This document shows positions 27,380-37,567 of a stretch of DNA of 64,000 nucleotides, one piece after another. A program made the translations under genes and the position numbers. This DNA comes from an uncultured Porticoccus sp. (GTDB lineage: Bacteria; Pseudomonadota; Gammaproteobacteria; Pseudomonadales; Porticoccaceae), in contig CAJIZZ010000009.1 in assembly GCA_905181945.1 (NCBI GenBank), positions 1-64,000 on the forward strand. Reading direction: 5' to 3'. Numbering within the stretch: position 1 is the stretch's first letter; every line of letters begins with the position of its first letter. Under the pieces are notes generated by a model. The model searched no databases and had not been told where the DNA came from. It saw only the letters and a list, made by a program, of their open reading frames with translations.

Positions 27380-28900
27380 TTATTCTCCAAGCTTCAACGC
27401 ATGCTCTTCAATTTTTGTTTTCCAAATCTCTGGTCCAGTACGATGTACTGATTCACCATTTGTGTCTACAGCCACCGTAACAGGCATATCAACAATCTCA
27501 AATTCATAAATTGCCTCCATACCAAGATCTTCAAAAGCCACCACTTTGGCGCCAATAATAGCTTTCGACACCAAATAGGCGGCTCCACCAACAGCCATCA
27601 AGTAAATAGCTTTGTGATCCCTAATGGCATCAATTGCACTTGGGCCCCTTTCGGCCTTGCCGATCATTCCAATAAGACCAGTTTTTTCAAGCAAGGTACG
27701 CGTGAACTTATCCATTCGCGTTGCAGTTGTTGGTCCTGCTGGGCCAACAATCTCTTCCCTTACGGGGTCAACTGGACCCACGTAATAAATAAATCGTCCG
27801 GTCATATCAACAGGCAGTTTTTCGCCATCAGTAATCATTTCAACAATACGCTTATGGGCAGCATCTCTTCCAGTTAATATTTTTCCTGAGAGGAGTATGG
27901 TTTCACCTGGCATCCAATCCAATAAATCATTTTTGGTGACTTTACCTAAGTCAACTTTTCTAACACTATCACCTATCTCCCATGAAATTTTTGGCCAGTC
28001 TTCAATATTAGGTGGTGTTTGCTTTGCTGGGCCTGACCCATCAAGAGTGAAGTGAGTATGGCGCGAAGCGGCACAATTAGGAATCAGAGCAACAGCCTTG
28101 TTGGCTGCATGAGCAGGAAAGTCTTTGACCTTAACATCCAAAACAGTAGTCAATCCTCCTAATCCTTGAGCGCCGACTCCGAGATCATTAACCTTTTTAA
28201 ATAACTCCAACCGAAGTTCTTCTGCACGAGATGACGGTCCTCTATCTTGGAGTTCTTGTATATTGATAGACTCCATTAGTGACTCTTTAGCCAAGAGCAT
28301 TGCTTTTTCTGCTGTACCACCAATACCAATACCAAGCATTCCGGGAGGACACCAACCAGCACCCATTTTGGGAACTTCCTGCAATACCCAATCTACCACT
28401 GAGTCAGAGGGGTTCAGCATAGCAAATTTAGACTTTGCCTCAGATCCTCCTCCTTTTGCAGCCACATCAATAACTAATTTATTGCCGGGAACAATTTCAT
28501 AGCTAATAACCGCAGGTGTGTTGTCGCCGGTATTTCTTCGCGCGCCGTCAGGATCAGCTAATATAGATGCTCGCAATAAATTATCTGGATGATTATACGC
28601 CTGCCTAACCCCCTCATTAATCATATCGGTAACACTCATACTACCTTGCCATTGAATATCCATACCCACCTTCATGAATACATTCACTATACCGGTATCC
28701 TGACAAAGCGGCCGATGTCCCATAGCGCACATACGAGAGTTAATTAGTATCTGAGCCATGGCGTCTTTAGCTGCCTGAGATTCTTCTCTTTCATAAGCGC
28801 GATGAATCGCTTGTATAAAGTCAAGTGGGTGGTAATAAGAAATAAACTGCAGTGCATCGGCAATGCTTTCTATAAGGTCGTCTTGACGGATCACAGTCAC
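27380..28900 (-). CDS. Fumarate hydratase class I (iron-sulfur)
   Basis: This enzyme converts fumarate to malate in the citric acid cycle using an oxygen-sensitive 4Fe-4S cluster. The 506-residue protein has three cysteines in the expected contexts: HRPLCQDTG (Cys66), GWCPPGMLGIGIGG and PNCAASRHTHF. GPTTATRMDKF lies in the C-terminal beta-domain. The start is read as GTG at 28900: GGGAGAG lies 6 nt upstream and the product begins (M)TVIRQDDLIESIADAL, as in pseudomonads. An ATG five codons earlier overlaps that binding site. It is a single-chain FumA/FumB type, not the split form. Confidence 0.94.
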   Translation of the reverse strand: MTVIRQDDLIESIADALQFISYYHPLDFIQAIHRAYEREESQAAKDAMAQILINSRMCAMGHRPLCQDTGIVNVFMKVGMDIQWQGSMSVTDMINEGVRQAYNHPDNLLRASILADPDGARRNTGDNTPAVISYEIVPGNKLVIDVAAKGGGSEAKSKFAMLNPSDSVVDWVLQEVPKMGAGWCPPGMLGIGIGGTAEKAMLLAKESLMESINIQELQDRGPSSRAEELRLELFKKVNDLGVGAQGLGGLTTVLDVKVKDFPAHAANKAVALIPNCAASRHTHFTLDGSGPAKQTPPNIEDWPKISWEIGDSVRKVDLGKVTKNDLLDWMPGETILLSGKILTGRDAAHKRIVEMITDGEKLPVDMTGRFIYYVGPVDPVREEIVGPAGPTTATRMDKFTRTLLEKTGLIGMIGKAERGPSAIDAIRDHKAIYLMAVGGAAYLVSKAIIGAKVVAFEDLGMEAIYEFEIVDMPVTVAVDTNGESVHRTGPEIWKTKIEEHALKLGE

Positions 28901-28977
28901 TTGAAACTCTCCCATAAAATTATTTTAGTACGAGCCCAAAATATCAACACCTTCTTTTAGGCTGATCAATCGGCTCA

Positions 28978-29703
28978 TTAAGGCTTACCGCCTAACCGCT
29001 CTTTTAGTTGCTGTATTTCACGATTAACGCTGAGTCGATGCGCGTCAATTGCTTTAACTGCTTTCTCGTTATCAGTTATACGAGCATTAAGGCCTGCTAT
29101 AGATAGCCCTCGAATTTGGGCTACTAAGTCACTTATCTCTGACTTAGCAGCCAGAGAAGACACCACCATAGTGTTCACTGTCTTGGTAGATTTATCTAAC
29201 TTATCAGTCATGCTAGTAAGCTCTTTTTTCTGACTTGCTGTCAAAGTTTTTAGCTTTTCTAAAGCGATACCTTGCAACTTGATCTTTTCTTGCTGCTGGC
29301 TAATATTTTTTCTATTTTTATCATAAGCAATAGCCCATAACTTTCTTATTTCAGACCAATGCTTCACTAAGGTAGATTCTTGCGCTCCAAGTCTTGTAAC
29401 TAGCAGCTCCCCCGACTGATCAAGCGACTCATCTGTGGAAATAATTTTAGCTTCAAGCTCATTGAAGCGATCCTGTAAGCGCGCTAATTGCAGCTCCTGG
29501 GATATAAACAAATAGCCCACAATCAACGTAATAAAAAAAAGTATTTTATAGCCGTTAGAGCTTAATGATGCAAGGATGCTGCTTACTTTACTAGGCTCAC
29601 TCCCCTTGGAAGAAGCTTGATTAGCATAAGCTTTTCCTCTGCCTATCCTTTCATCGCTTTCAGGCACAATGGAATCGATCCTATTAAAATCATCATTACT
29701 CAT
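28978..29703 (-). CDS. Single-pass membrane coiled-coil protein of unknown function
   Basis: I do not recognise a family. The 241-residue product has an N-terminal polar region of about 50 residues, one membrane segment (GYKILFFITLIVGYLFI, about 51-67) and then a long heptad-rich helix region to the end. The orientation, with the coiled coil in the periplasm, is likely but not proven. The ATG giving MSNDDFNRIDS is preceded by GAGGGTG; a longer frame adds 23 residues without support. It sits upstream of the fumarase gene with a 77-nt gap. The form is reminiscent of cell-envelope scaffolds or tether proteins. Confidence 0.6.
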   Translation of the reverse strand: MSNDDFNRIDSIVPESDERIGRGKAYANQASSKGSEPSKVSSILASLSSNGYKILFFITLIVGYLFISQELQLARLQDRFNELEAKIISTDESLDQSGELLVTRLGAQESTLVKHWSEIRKLWAIAYDKNRKNISQQQEKIKLQGIALEKLKTLTASQKKELTSMTDKLDKSTKTVNTMVVSSLAAKSEISDLVAQIRGLSIAGLNARITDNEKAVKAIDAHRLSVNREIQQLKERLGGKP

Positions 29704-29856
29704 ATTTTGGACACCCTCGCAAAAAGATTTAGCTGTTACAGGATCAGAATTTAGATTATACGCTATAGGCATAAAAACTGGCCATCAAGCAGATTTTTTT
29801 AATCTCTTAATTTTTGGCATATCGCTGCCATCACGCCTAAAAATAAAATTCTAGAA

Positions 29857-29887
29857 AAAAAAAGCCCTGAATTTCAGGGCTTTTTTT
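29857..29887 (-). terminator. Rho-independent terminator, T-rich on both strands
   Basis: GCCCTGA (29864-29870) and TCAGGGC (29874-29880) form a 7-bp stem with a 3-nt loop, flanked by A-runs on the left and seven T on the right. On the minus strand it lies 22 nt after the end of the PuuD-like gene and terminates it. Confidence 0.85.
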
Positions 29888-29908
29888 AACTTGAGAAGGC
29901 AAAATACT

Positions 29909-30547
29909 TTAACAAAAATAAAGTACACCAAATAACACAGCTGTTAGCGTCAAGCTACCATGTATAACGCCCTTCACTGAAGCCATTGGCCCCTGTTTGC
30001 CGATCAGGCCATTAATTTCCAGTGCTGCAATAATCACCAAACAGATCATTAAATCCAGTCCACCCACAGCAGTACCGTAACCACTTCCACCCCATTGAGC
30101 CCCATGAGGACTGGCCAGCATACCGAAGACCATAGGTGCAGAAAACAACACATTGGTCCTAGATGCTAAAAGAGCTTTAGCGCCATTTTTGGCGACATCG
30201 CCTTCTTTCATTCCAAGTGCTATTTGCTGCGCAGGCCAAATCACCAGCCAGACATTCAAGAACATCAGAGTTCCCATGGTAGAACCAATCACAATTGAAT
30301 TATTAAACTGATGGTTATGCGAAAGTCCGCCGAGTAGCACTATCCCAGAAATAAAAGTAAACATGGCGCCCCAGCGGAACCACCAAAGTGCACTTGGTGC
30401 CAACTTAGATTTTGCATCAGCCAATGCCTCAGGCGTTGCCTGTTTAAAGTAACCGCCTTGAACAAAATTAAAATAATAGAGCATCCCGATCCATGTGATG
30501 CCAAACAACAGATGACCCCATCGAACGAGAAAGTTAAAAAATTCCAT
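29909..30547 (-). CDS. Urate hydroxylase PuuD N-terminal-like membrane protein
   Basis: A 212-residue inner-membrane protein with about six membrane segments. The beginning, FNFLVRWGHLLFGITWIGMLYYFNFVQGGYF, matches the N-terminal domain of PuuD (urate oxidase N-terminal family), with a buried His and Trp. Full PuuD carries a C-terminal cytochrome c domain with CxxCH; none is present here. No purine genes are near, so a urate role is uncertain and the family name should be taken as descriptive. It has its own terminator and stands alone on its transcript. Confidence 0.7.
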   Translation of the reverse strand: MEFFNFLVRWGHLLFGITWIGMLYYFNFVQGGYFKQATPEALADAKSKLAPSALWWFRWGAMFTFISGIVLLGGLSHNHQFNNSIVIGSTMGTLMFLNVWLVIWPAQQIALGMKEGDVAKNGAKALLASRTNVLFSAPMVFGMLASPHGAQWGGSGYGTAVGGLDLMICLVIIAALEINGLIGKQGPMASVKGVIHGSLTLTAVLFGVLYFC

Positions 30548-30653
30548 ATCTATATCCTTAGTATCAAATTGACAGCTAGTATTTTATATACCTAAAACTA
30601 TAGCCTGTTCTGAAGACCCCTTCAATAAAGTACTCGATATTAGTACACAAACT

Positions 30654-30681
30654 CCAAACAAAAAGCCCCGAAATTCGAGGC
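30654..30681 (-). terminator. Rho-independent terminator after groL
   Basis: On the minus strand GCCTCG (30676-30681) pairs with CGGGGC (30665-30670) across a 5-nt loop with one T-G pair. A T-run (TTTTTG) follows. It lies 27 nt after the groL stop codon. Confidence 0.8.
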
Positions 30682-30707
30682 TTTGAGTTCATTCTTGTGG
30701 GGTGAGC

Positions 30708-32414
<1,707 letters not shown>

Positions 32415-32450
32415 CTACCTAATACAAAGTAGAATAAGTTACATTAACTG

Positions 32451-32744
32451 TTAGCTAACCATAACTGCTTTGATGTCATTTTCACCAAGAATAACCAGTT
32501 CTTCTCCGTCGATCTCAATAGTATCACTACCGGCATACTTACCAAAAACAACTATATCTCCGAGCTTTACGTCTACTGGGCGCACCTCACCACTGTCTAA
32601 GACTTTGCCAGATCCTACAGCAATCACAGTGCCTTGATTTGGCTTTTCCTTAGCAGAACCAGGCAACAAAATACCGCCTGCAGTTTTTTCTTCTTCTTCC
32701 TTTCGACGAACAACAACGCGGTCGTGTAGGGGGCGAATTTTCAT
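32451..32744 (-). CDS. groS: Co-chaperonin GroES (10 kDa)
   Basis: GroES is the heptameric lid of GroEL. The 97-residue product begins [27 protein letters not shown], with the mobile loop that contacts GroEL, and has [11 protein letters not shown] and [11 protein letters not shown]. The ATG at 32744 is chosen over one two codons upstream, since GGAG lies 8-9 nt before it and MKIRPL is the normal start. First gene of the groSL operon, under a sigma-32-like promoter (32854-32882). Confidence 0.98.
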   Translation of the reverse strand: MKIRPLHDRVVVRRKEEEEKTAGGILLPGSAKEKPNQGTVIAVGSGKVLDSGEVRPVDVKLGDIVVFGKYAGSDTIEIDGEELVILGENDIKAVMVS

Positions 32745-32853
32745 TAGCATTCTCCAACTGTTATGTAAGGCCTCATGAAATATCTAAACTATATTCAACG
32801 AGACCAATTTATAAAAAATCTATTAAAACTGGTTTGCACTGAAGCAACCTTAT

Positions 32854-32882
32854 ATATGGTGTCACGATCTAATCATTTCAAG
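32854..32882 (-). promoter_or_regulatory. Sigma-32 heat-shock promoter of groSL
   Basis: Minus strand: CTTGAAA (32876-32882), 14-nt spacer, CACCATAT (32854-32861). Both boxes fit the sigma-32 consensus, and the four bases before the -35 region are also C-rich (CCCCTTGAAA). It lies about 110 nt upstream of groS, in the gap after fxsA. No CIRCE element was seen. Confidence 0.78.
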
Positions 32883-32899
32883 GGGCAGTATAAAAATTT

Positions 32900-33355
32900 T
32901 TATTTATCTTCGCCCTCTCTCCAATATTCAGCATCTATGGCTTTTCCCTTATTATGAATCATATCATTGCCTGGCTGCTCTCGGGTAAAGCTTTGGCCAT
33001 AACTCCTAACAAAAAATTTTGACACTAACCCTGATAAAAAATACATTCTAAGTCTTGGCACTAAACCGGCAAATCCTAGAAGATCAGTGGCAAACCCTGG
33101 GACCACCAACAAAGCACCGCTAAGCGCAATAATAACAGCTTCGATCATCTCTTGGGCAGGCAGGCCTCCGGCATTCATTTTTTTGCGGGCGCGGGAAAAA
33201 GCTTCTACACCTTGTTGTCTCAGCAAAGAAACCCCTATTCCAGCTGTTAGCAACACAAGACCAATGGTGGGCAAGGAGCCAATTTCATTACCAACTTTGA
33301 TTAGCAGCGAGATTTCTGCAATAGGCGCAACAACAACAAAGATTAGGTACTTCAA
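32900..33355 (-). CDS. fxsA: FxsA family membrane protein
   Basis: A 151-residue inner-membrane protein of the FxsA family; in E. coli it relieves phage T7 exclusion by F plasmid, and its cell role is unknown. The family pattern is PIAEISLLIKVGNEIGSLPTI, LLRQQGVEAF and ALLVVPGFATDLLGFAGLVP, with 3-4 membrane segments and a polar tail. The start is a TTG codon with AAGGA 9 nt upstream; no ATG is suitably placed. In E. coli too, fxsA lies next to groESL. Confidence 0.93.
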   Translation of the reverse strand: MKYLIFVVVAPIAEISLLIKVGNEIGSLPTIGLVLLTAGIGVSLLRQQGVEAFSRARKKMNAGGLPAQEMIEAVIIALSGALLVVPGFATDLLGFAGLVPRLRMYFLSGLVSKFFVRSYGQSFTREQPGNDMIHNKGKAIDAEYWREGEDK

Positions 33356-33378
33356 AGTACTAGTTCCTTATGGAAATT

Positions 33379-34695
33379 TTAAGTTGCATGACCCGCTTTT
33401 TTCCACAGCATCCAAGACAAGACTATTGCAGGTATGCCCATTAGTGCAGCATAGGTAAAAAATACCTGGTAGCTAGTAGCATCGACTATGATACCAGAAA
33501 AACCACTAAAGAATTTACCCGGCAAAGTCATCAATGAGGTAAAAAGCGCATACTGCGTGGCGGTGAAGGCGCGATTAGTCAGGCTGGATAAATAAGCAAT
33601 GAAAACAGCTCCTGCAAATCCACCGCTAATATTATCGGCACTTATTGCCATCACTAGTCCATTAATGTCATGCCCCATATTTGCCAAATTTACAAACAAT
33701 AAATTAGTAACTGCCGTTAATCCAGCCGCCAGCAGCAAAGGTCTATGAGCACCATAACGGACAACACACAGGCCGCCCAAAAATGCTCCTAGCAGCGTCA
33801 TAAAAAAACCAAATATTTTGCTAATACTAGCAATTTCAGTCTTGGTAAAACCCATATCTAGATAAAACGGGTTAGCCATAATGCCCATCGCAATGTCACT
33901 AAGACGGAACACGGCAATAAACGTCAAAATTATTAATGCATAAGAGCCATTCCTTTTAAAAAACTCGATAAACGGAGCCATGAAAGCAACCTGAAACCAA
34001 TGAATCAAACGATCCCATTTTCCTGTCTTTTCTGACTTTATTGACTTAGGCTTATCTTTATCATCTCGAGCAGGTTCAGGGATAACAAGAACAGTGCCAA
34101 TGCCAACAAACATCAAAGCAGCCATAAAAAAATATGCAGTGTTCCAGCTATATATATCTGCTATATAGAACGCTCCCGCTCCTGCAACAAGCATCGCTGA
34201 GCGATAGCCAAACTGATAACCTGCAGCCAGTGCTCCCTGTATCTCGTCTGCTGCTGATTCAATACGAAAAGCATCGATAGCGACATCTTGAGTCGATGAT
34301 GAAAAAGCAACTATCACTGCGCATATTGCGAAATTTGACAAGGAAGCCTTTGGGTCGACCAATACCATGGCAACCAACCCAAGCATAATCCCCAGCTGCC
34401 CCATCAAAATCCAACTTCGTCGTTGGCCGAATTTCTCAGTTAGCCAAGGGATCCGTATGCGATCAACAACTGGTGCCCAAAAAACTTTGATAGAGTAGGT
34501 TATTCCCACCCACCCAAAAAATCCAATACTGCTCCTACTGACATCCAGATCCTGAAGCCAAGCGGTTAGTGTGCTAAATACAAGCAAAAGGGGTAGCCCG
34601 GCAGAGAAACCCAAGAACAACATCCTAACTACTTCTGGTCGACTATAAACTCGAAGCGCCTCACCCCAACTTCTAGTACCTTGTTGGAATTTCAT
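33379..34695 (-). CDS. ampG: AmpG-like muropeptide MFS permease
   Basis: A 438-residue inner-membrane MFS transporter with about 12-14 segments that imports anhydro-muropeptides (GlcNAc-anhMurNAc peptides) for peptidoglycan recycling. AmpG-type sequence includes the start region MLFLGFSAGLPLLLVFSTLTAWL, then KVFWAPVVDRIRIPWL, FGQRRSWILMGQ and VAFSSSTQDVAIDAFRIE. ampD, which acts on the imported product, lies 2.1 kb away in the same window. It stands upstream of fxsA on the same strand (23-nt gap) and is divergent from the ABC transporter genes. Confidence 0.9.
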   Translation of the reverse strand: MKFQQGTRSWGEALRVYSRPEVVRMLFLGFSAGLPLLLVFSTLTAWLQDLDVSRSSIGFFGWVGITYSIKVFWAPVVDRIRIPWLTEKFGQRRSWILMGQLGIMLGLVAMVLVDPKASLSNFAICAVIVAFSSSTQDVAIDAFRIESAADEIQGALAAGYQFGYRSAMLVAGAGAFYIADIYSWNTAYFFMAALMFVGIGTVLVIPEPARDDKDKPKSIKSEKTGKWDRLIHWFQVAFMAPFIEFFKRNGSYALIILTFIAVFRLSDIAMGIMANPFYLDMGFTKTEIASISKIFGFFMTLLGAFLGGLCVVRYGAHRPLLLAAGLTAVTNLLFVNLANMGHDINGLVMAISADNISGGFAGAVFIAYLSSLTNRAFTATQYALFTSLMTLPGKFFSGFSGIIVDATSYQVFFTYAALMGIPAIVLSWMLWKKAGHAT

Positions 34696-34800
34696 TTAAT
34701 ATTTCCTTCGCGGTCAGCACGTTATACTGTCAAAAATTTCAATTAAAAAGATTTATACCCTAACAGATAACACTAATGATGCTATACACTTAATTACTAT

Positions 34801-35700
34801 ATGACAGCCATCCTTGAAGTCTTCAATTTAACAAAATCTTTTCGCTCTTTAAGGGCAGTTGATGACGTGTCTTTCGCAATACCCAAAGGGTCATGCTGCG
34901 GGCTGCTCGGCCCTAATGGCGCAGGAAAAACTACAACCATTGAGATCATTGAAAATATCAAACAAGCTACCTCTGGAAAGATTTTATATAAAGGAAAATT
35001 GCGTGATAGTCAGTTCTCGTCAGAGACAGGTATTCAATTTCAAACAACGGCGCTAATGGATTACCTTAAAACTCGAGAGGTTCTTAAGCTTTTTTCAAAA
35101 CTGTATCGTCATACACAGTCTATCGATGATCTGATTGAAATATGCCAACTTGAAGAATTCCTAGAAACTTACGCTACAAAACTTTCTGGGGGTCAACGGC
35201 AACGGTTACTTTTGGCGATTGCTTTGGTGAACGATCCGGAAATACTATTTTTGGACGAACCTACAACTGGTCTAGATCCTCAAGCAAGACGGAATTTCTG
35301 GACACTGATTCGAAATATCAAAAAGCGTGGGAAAACTGTACTTTTAACTACACATTATATGGAAGAAGCTGAGTTACTGTGCGATCAACTTGTCATAATG
35401 GATCAAGGGAAAGTTATAGCTGATGGCTCCCCAAGTGCTCTTCTGAAAAAAAACTTTAACCATAGTTATGTTTGCCTTGATCGGGAAGATTTTAATAACG
35501 CACACGACTCCAGTCACATCAATTGCATCTCGAGCCCTATAGAGATACGCGAAGACTGCATCGCAATTCCTACCAATGACGTAGAAAAAACTTTATCGGA
35601 ACTAATATCCAAAAATATCACCCTGCAATCACTACAAGTAAGGAAGCCCTCTCTTGATGACTTATTTTTAAAGCTAACTGGGCACCATTTAAGGGAGTAA
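34801..35700 (+). CDS. ABC-2 type transporter, ATP-binding protein
   Basis: A 299-residue ATPase of the DrrA/YadG type. It shows Walker A GPNGAGKT (37-44), the ABC signature LSGGQ (128-132), Walker B LFLDEP (149-154) and the switch His in TTHYMEEAE. A C-terminal extension of about 75 residues ends in the RKPSLDDLFLKLTG motif common to ABC-2 exporters. It probably drives export of a lipid, polysaccharide or drug through the permease encoded 9 nt downstream. The substrate is unknown. No ribosome binding site is visible before the ATG. Confidence 0.94.
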   Translation: MTAILEVFNLTKSFRSLRAVDDVSFAIPKGSCCGLLGPNGAGKTTTIEIIENIKQATSGKILYKGKLRDSQFSSETGIQFQTTALMDYLKTREVLKLFSKLYRHTQSIDDLIEICQLEEFLETYATKLSGGQRQRLLLAIALVNDPEILFLDEPTTGLDPQARRNFWTLIRNIKKRGKTVLLTTHYMEEAELLCDQLVIMDQGKVIADGSPSALLKKNFNHSYVCLDREDFNNAHDSSHINCISSPIEIREDCIAIPTNDVEKTLSELISKNITLQSLQVRKPSLDDLFLKLTGHHLRE

Positions 35701-35709
35701 TCTGAAATA

Positions 35710-36765
35710 ATGAAGCAAATTTTTGCATTATGGATGGCTAGAAACAGGGAATATTATCGAGACAAGGGCTCCCTATTTTGGTCTTTTATAGCAACCCCTC
35801 TCATAGTAATTATACTGGCCCTAGCTTTTTCGTCTGAGAGCCAAAAAATATTTCACGCTGGGGTGCTTAGTATCGCACCAACTGCAGTCGATGCCTCTAA
35901 GCTAATACCAACAATATCATCTGGTATTTTTTCAAATGAACCCACCATTGAGGTCATAGCATATACAGATTTTGAAAATGCTATCAGCAAAGTACGACTC
36001 CATGAGCTGGACATATTCGTCGACCCAGGCGAGGCGAGGCGCTACTGGGTAAACCCTGAATCGGAAAAAGGGTTATTGTTAGAAAAACTGATGCTTGCAG
36101 ATAAATCACAGTCAGCTAATCTTCAAATTCTTTGGCAGCGCCAAGAGATCAAGGGCCAAAAAATACGCTATATAGACTGGGTAATTCCGGGTATTTTGGC
36201 AATGAACATCATGTTTAGCGGGTTATGGGGGATTGGCTATGTCATTGTCCGTTATCGTAAAAATGGAGTCCTTAAGAGGCTACAGGCTACTCCTCTAAGT
36301 GCATGGAAATTCTTAGTCTCGCAAGCATTATCTAGGCTGTTCATCATGCTTGCAGTAACCACGATTGTATTTATTTCTTGCGATTTATTCATTGATTTCA
36401 TGATGATAGGTAGCTACTTGCTGCTGCTCATCATAGCTATAACTGGTAATCTGGCAATTATAAGTATGTCGCTACTTATGGCTGCTCGAACGTCTAGTGA
36501 GGACTTAGCAAATGGTATGCTTAACCTTATCAGCTTTCCCATGTTACTTCTTTCAGAATTATGGTTTTCTCTTGACGGTGCCCCTCAATGGCTTCAAGAA
36601 TTCTCGCAAATTCTCCCACTGACACATTTAGTGAAAGCATCCAGAAGCGTTATGCTAGAAGGTGCAAATTTTTATGACATCGCCCCACAGTTGGCCATCT
36701 TGGGTTTGATGACCGTCATATTTATAACACTTGCAGGGGTGTTGTTTCGTTGGGATCAAGACTAG
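35710..36765 (+). CDS. ABC-2 type transporter, permease protein
   Basis: A 351-residue permease. It has one N-terminal membrane segment (about 25-43), an extracytoplasmic domain of about 120 residues (to about 160), then five segments to the end. WVIPGILAMNIMFSGLWGIGYVIVRYRKNGVLKRLQATPLS is the typical ABC-2 membrane motif. The ATPase gene ends 9 nt upstream, so the two form one transporter. The operon ends here: ampD follows convergently after 28 nt. Confidence 0.92.
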   Translation: MKQIFALWMARNREYYRDKGSLFWSFIATPLIVIILALAFSSESQKIFHAGVLSIAPTAVDASKLIPTISSGIFSNEPTIEVIAYTDFENAISKVRLHELDIFVDPGEARRYWVNPESEKGLLLEKLMLADKSQSANLQILWQRQEIKGQKIRYIDWVIPGILAMNIMFSGLWGIGYVIVRYRKNGVLKRLQATPLSAWKFLVSQALSRLFIMLAVTTIVFISCDLFIDFMMIGSYLLLLIIAITGNLAIISMSLLMAARTSSEDLANGMLNLISFPMLLLSELWFSLDGAPQWLQEFSQILPLTHLVKASRSVMLEGANFYDIAPQLAILGLMTVIFITLAGVLFRWDQD

Positions 36766-36793
36766 AAATACTAAGCTGATTTTCACACAAAAC

Positions 36794-37339
36794 TTAAACA
36801 TTAAGAGCTGAAAGATAGCGTTTCCAGTTAAAGGAAGGGCCTGGATCGGTTTTACGTTCAGGTGCTATATCAGAATGTCCGACGATACGGTTCCGTGTCA
36901 CCAAAGGGTAGCATGTCATCACATCTCTGGTGACGCTAACAAGAGTTTGGTATTGCTTATCAGTATAGGGAGTGTTGTCAGCGCCGATCAGTTCGATTCC
37001 AATGGAAAAGTCATTGCAATTCTCATCACCTTCAAAAAATGACTTGCCGGCATGCCATGCGCTGTCATTTAATCCTACAAATTGTATCAATTCGCCCTTA
37101 CGACCAATCAGTAGGTGCGGGGAAACATGCAGATTAGAGATTTTCTTAAAATACGGATCTATGCTCACGTCTAAGCTATTTAAAAAAAAATCACAGACAT
37201 AATTGCTATCAAACTGGTCTGGCGGCAAACTAATATTGTGAATAACCAAAAGAGAGACTTTTGCTCCATTTGGGCGATCACTGCAATTTGGCGATGGTTC
37301 AGATCGGGCTCCAGTATGCCAGCCATTAGAATTGATCAT
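36794..37339 (-). CDS. ampD: 1,6-anhydro-N-acetylmuramyl-L-alanine amidase AmpD
   Basis: AmpD is a cytoplasmic zinc amidase that cleaves the peptide from anhydroMurNAc during peptidoglycan recycling. The 181-residue protein has the first zinc His in SLLVIHNISLPP, SPHLLIGRKGELIQFV, the catalytic SIGIELIGAD, and the other ligands in VGHSDIAPERKTDPGPSFNW (His and Asp). The length matches the family and there is no signal peptide. It acts downstream of AmpG, also in this window. ampD next to nadC is a common gammaproteobacterial arrangement. No ampR or ampC is seen. Confidence 0.95.
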   Translation of the reverse strand: MINSNGWHTGARSEPSPNCSDRPNGAKVSLLVIHNISLPPDQFDSNYVCDFFLNSLDVSIDPYFKKISNLHVSPHLLIGRKGELIQFVGLNDSAWHAGKSFFEGDENCNDFSIGIELIGADNTPYTDKQYQTLVSVTRDVMTCYPLVTRNRIVGHSDIAPERKTDPGPSFNWKRYLSALNV

Positions 37340-37436
37340 TAGTGGTTGTCCAGAAATTAATTGATCTTGAGATTTTAAAATTCACTATCTACATACTAAG
37401 TAGCTAACAATAAAAGACTTTCTTAAAAAAACATAC

Positions 37437-37450
37437 ATGCAATTTTGCAT
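37437..37450. repeat. Short perfect palindrome between ampD and nadC
   Basis: ATGCAA and TTGCAT flank a TT centre. The surrounding 228-nt gap is AT-rich, with no small gene seen. The palindrome may be a regulator site or chance in AT-rich DNA. Confidence 0.3.
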
Positions 37451-37510
37451 TAAATAAAAACAATATAAAACATGCTCCGTCATATTGCTAATATGGGCCC
37501 TATGGGGTCT

Positions 37511-37537
37511 TTAACACAGCAGTTGTGCTGATATAAT
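37511..37537 (+). promoter_or_regulatory. Possible nadC promoter with overlapping inverted repeat
   Basis: TTAACA (37511-37516) and TATAAT (37532-37537) lie 15 nt apart. The spacer is an inverted repeat: CAGCA, GTTG, TGCTG (37517-37530). A regulator bound there would block RNA polymerase. The spacer is shorter than the ideal 17 nt. The nadC start is 31 nt downstream. Confidence 0.4.
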
Positions 37538-37567
37538 ATCTATAAAAATGGATGAAATATTTTTGAT

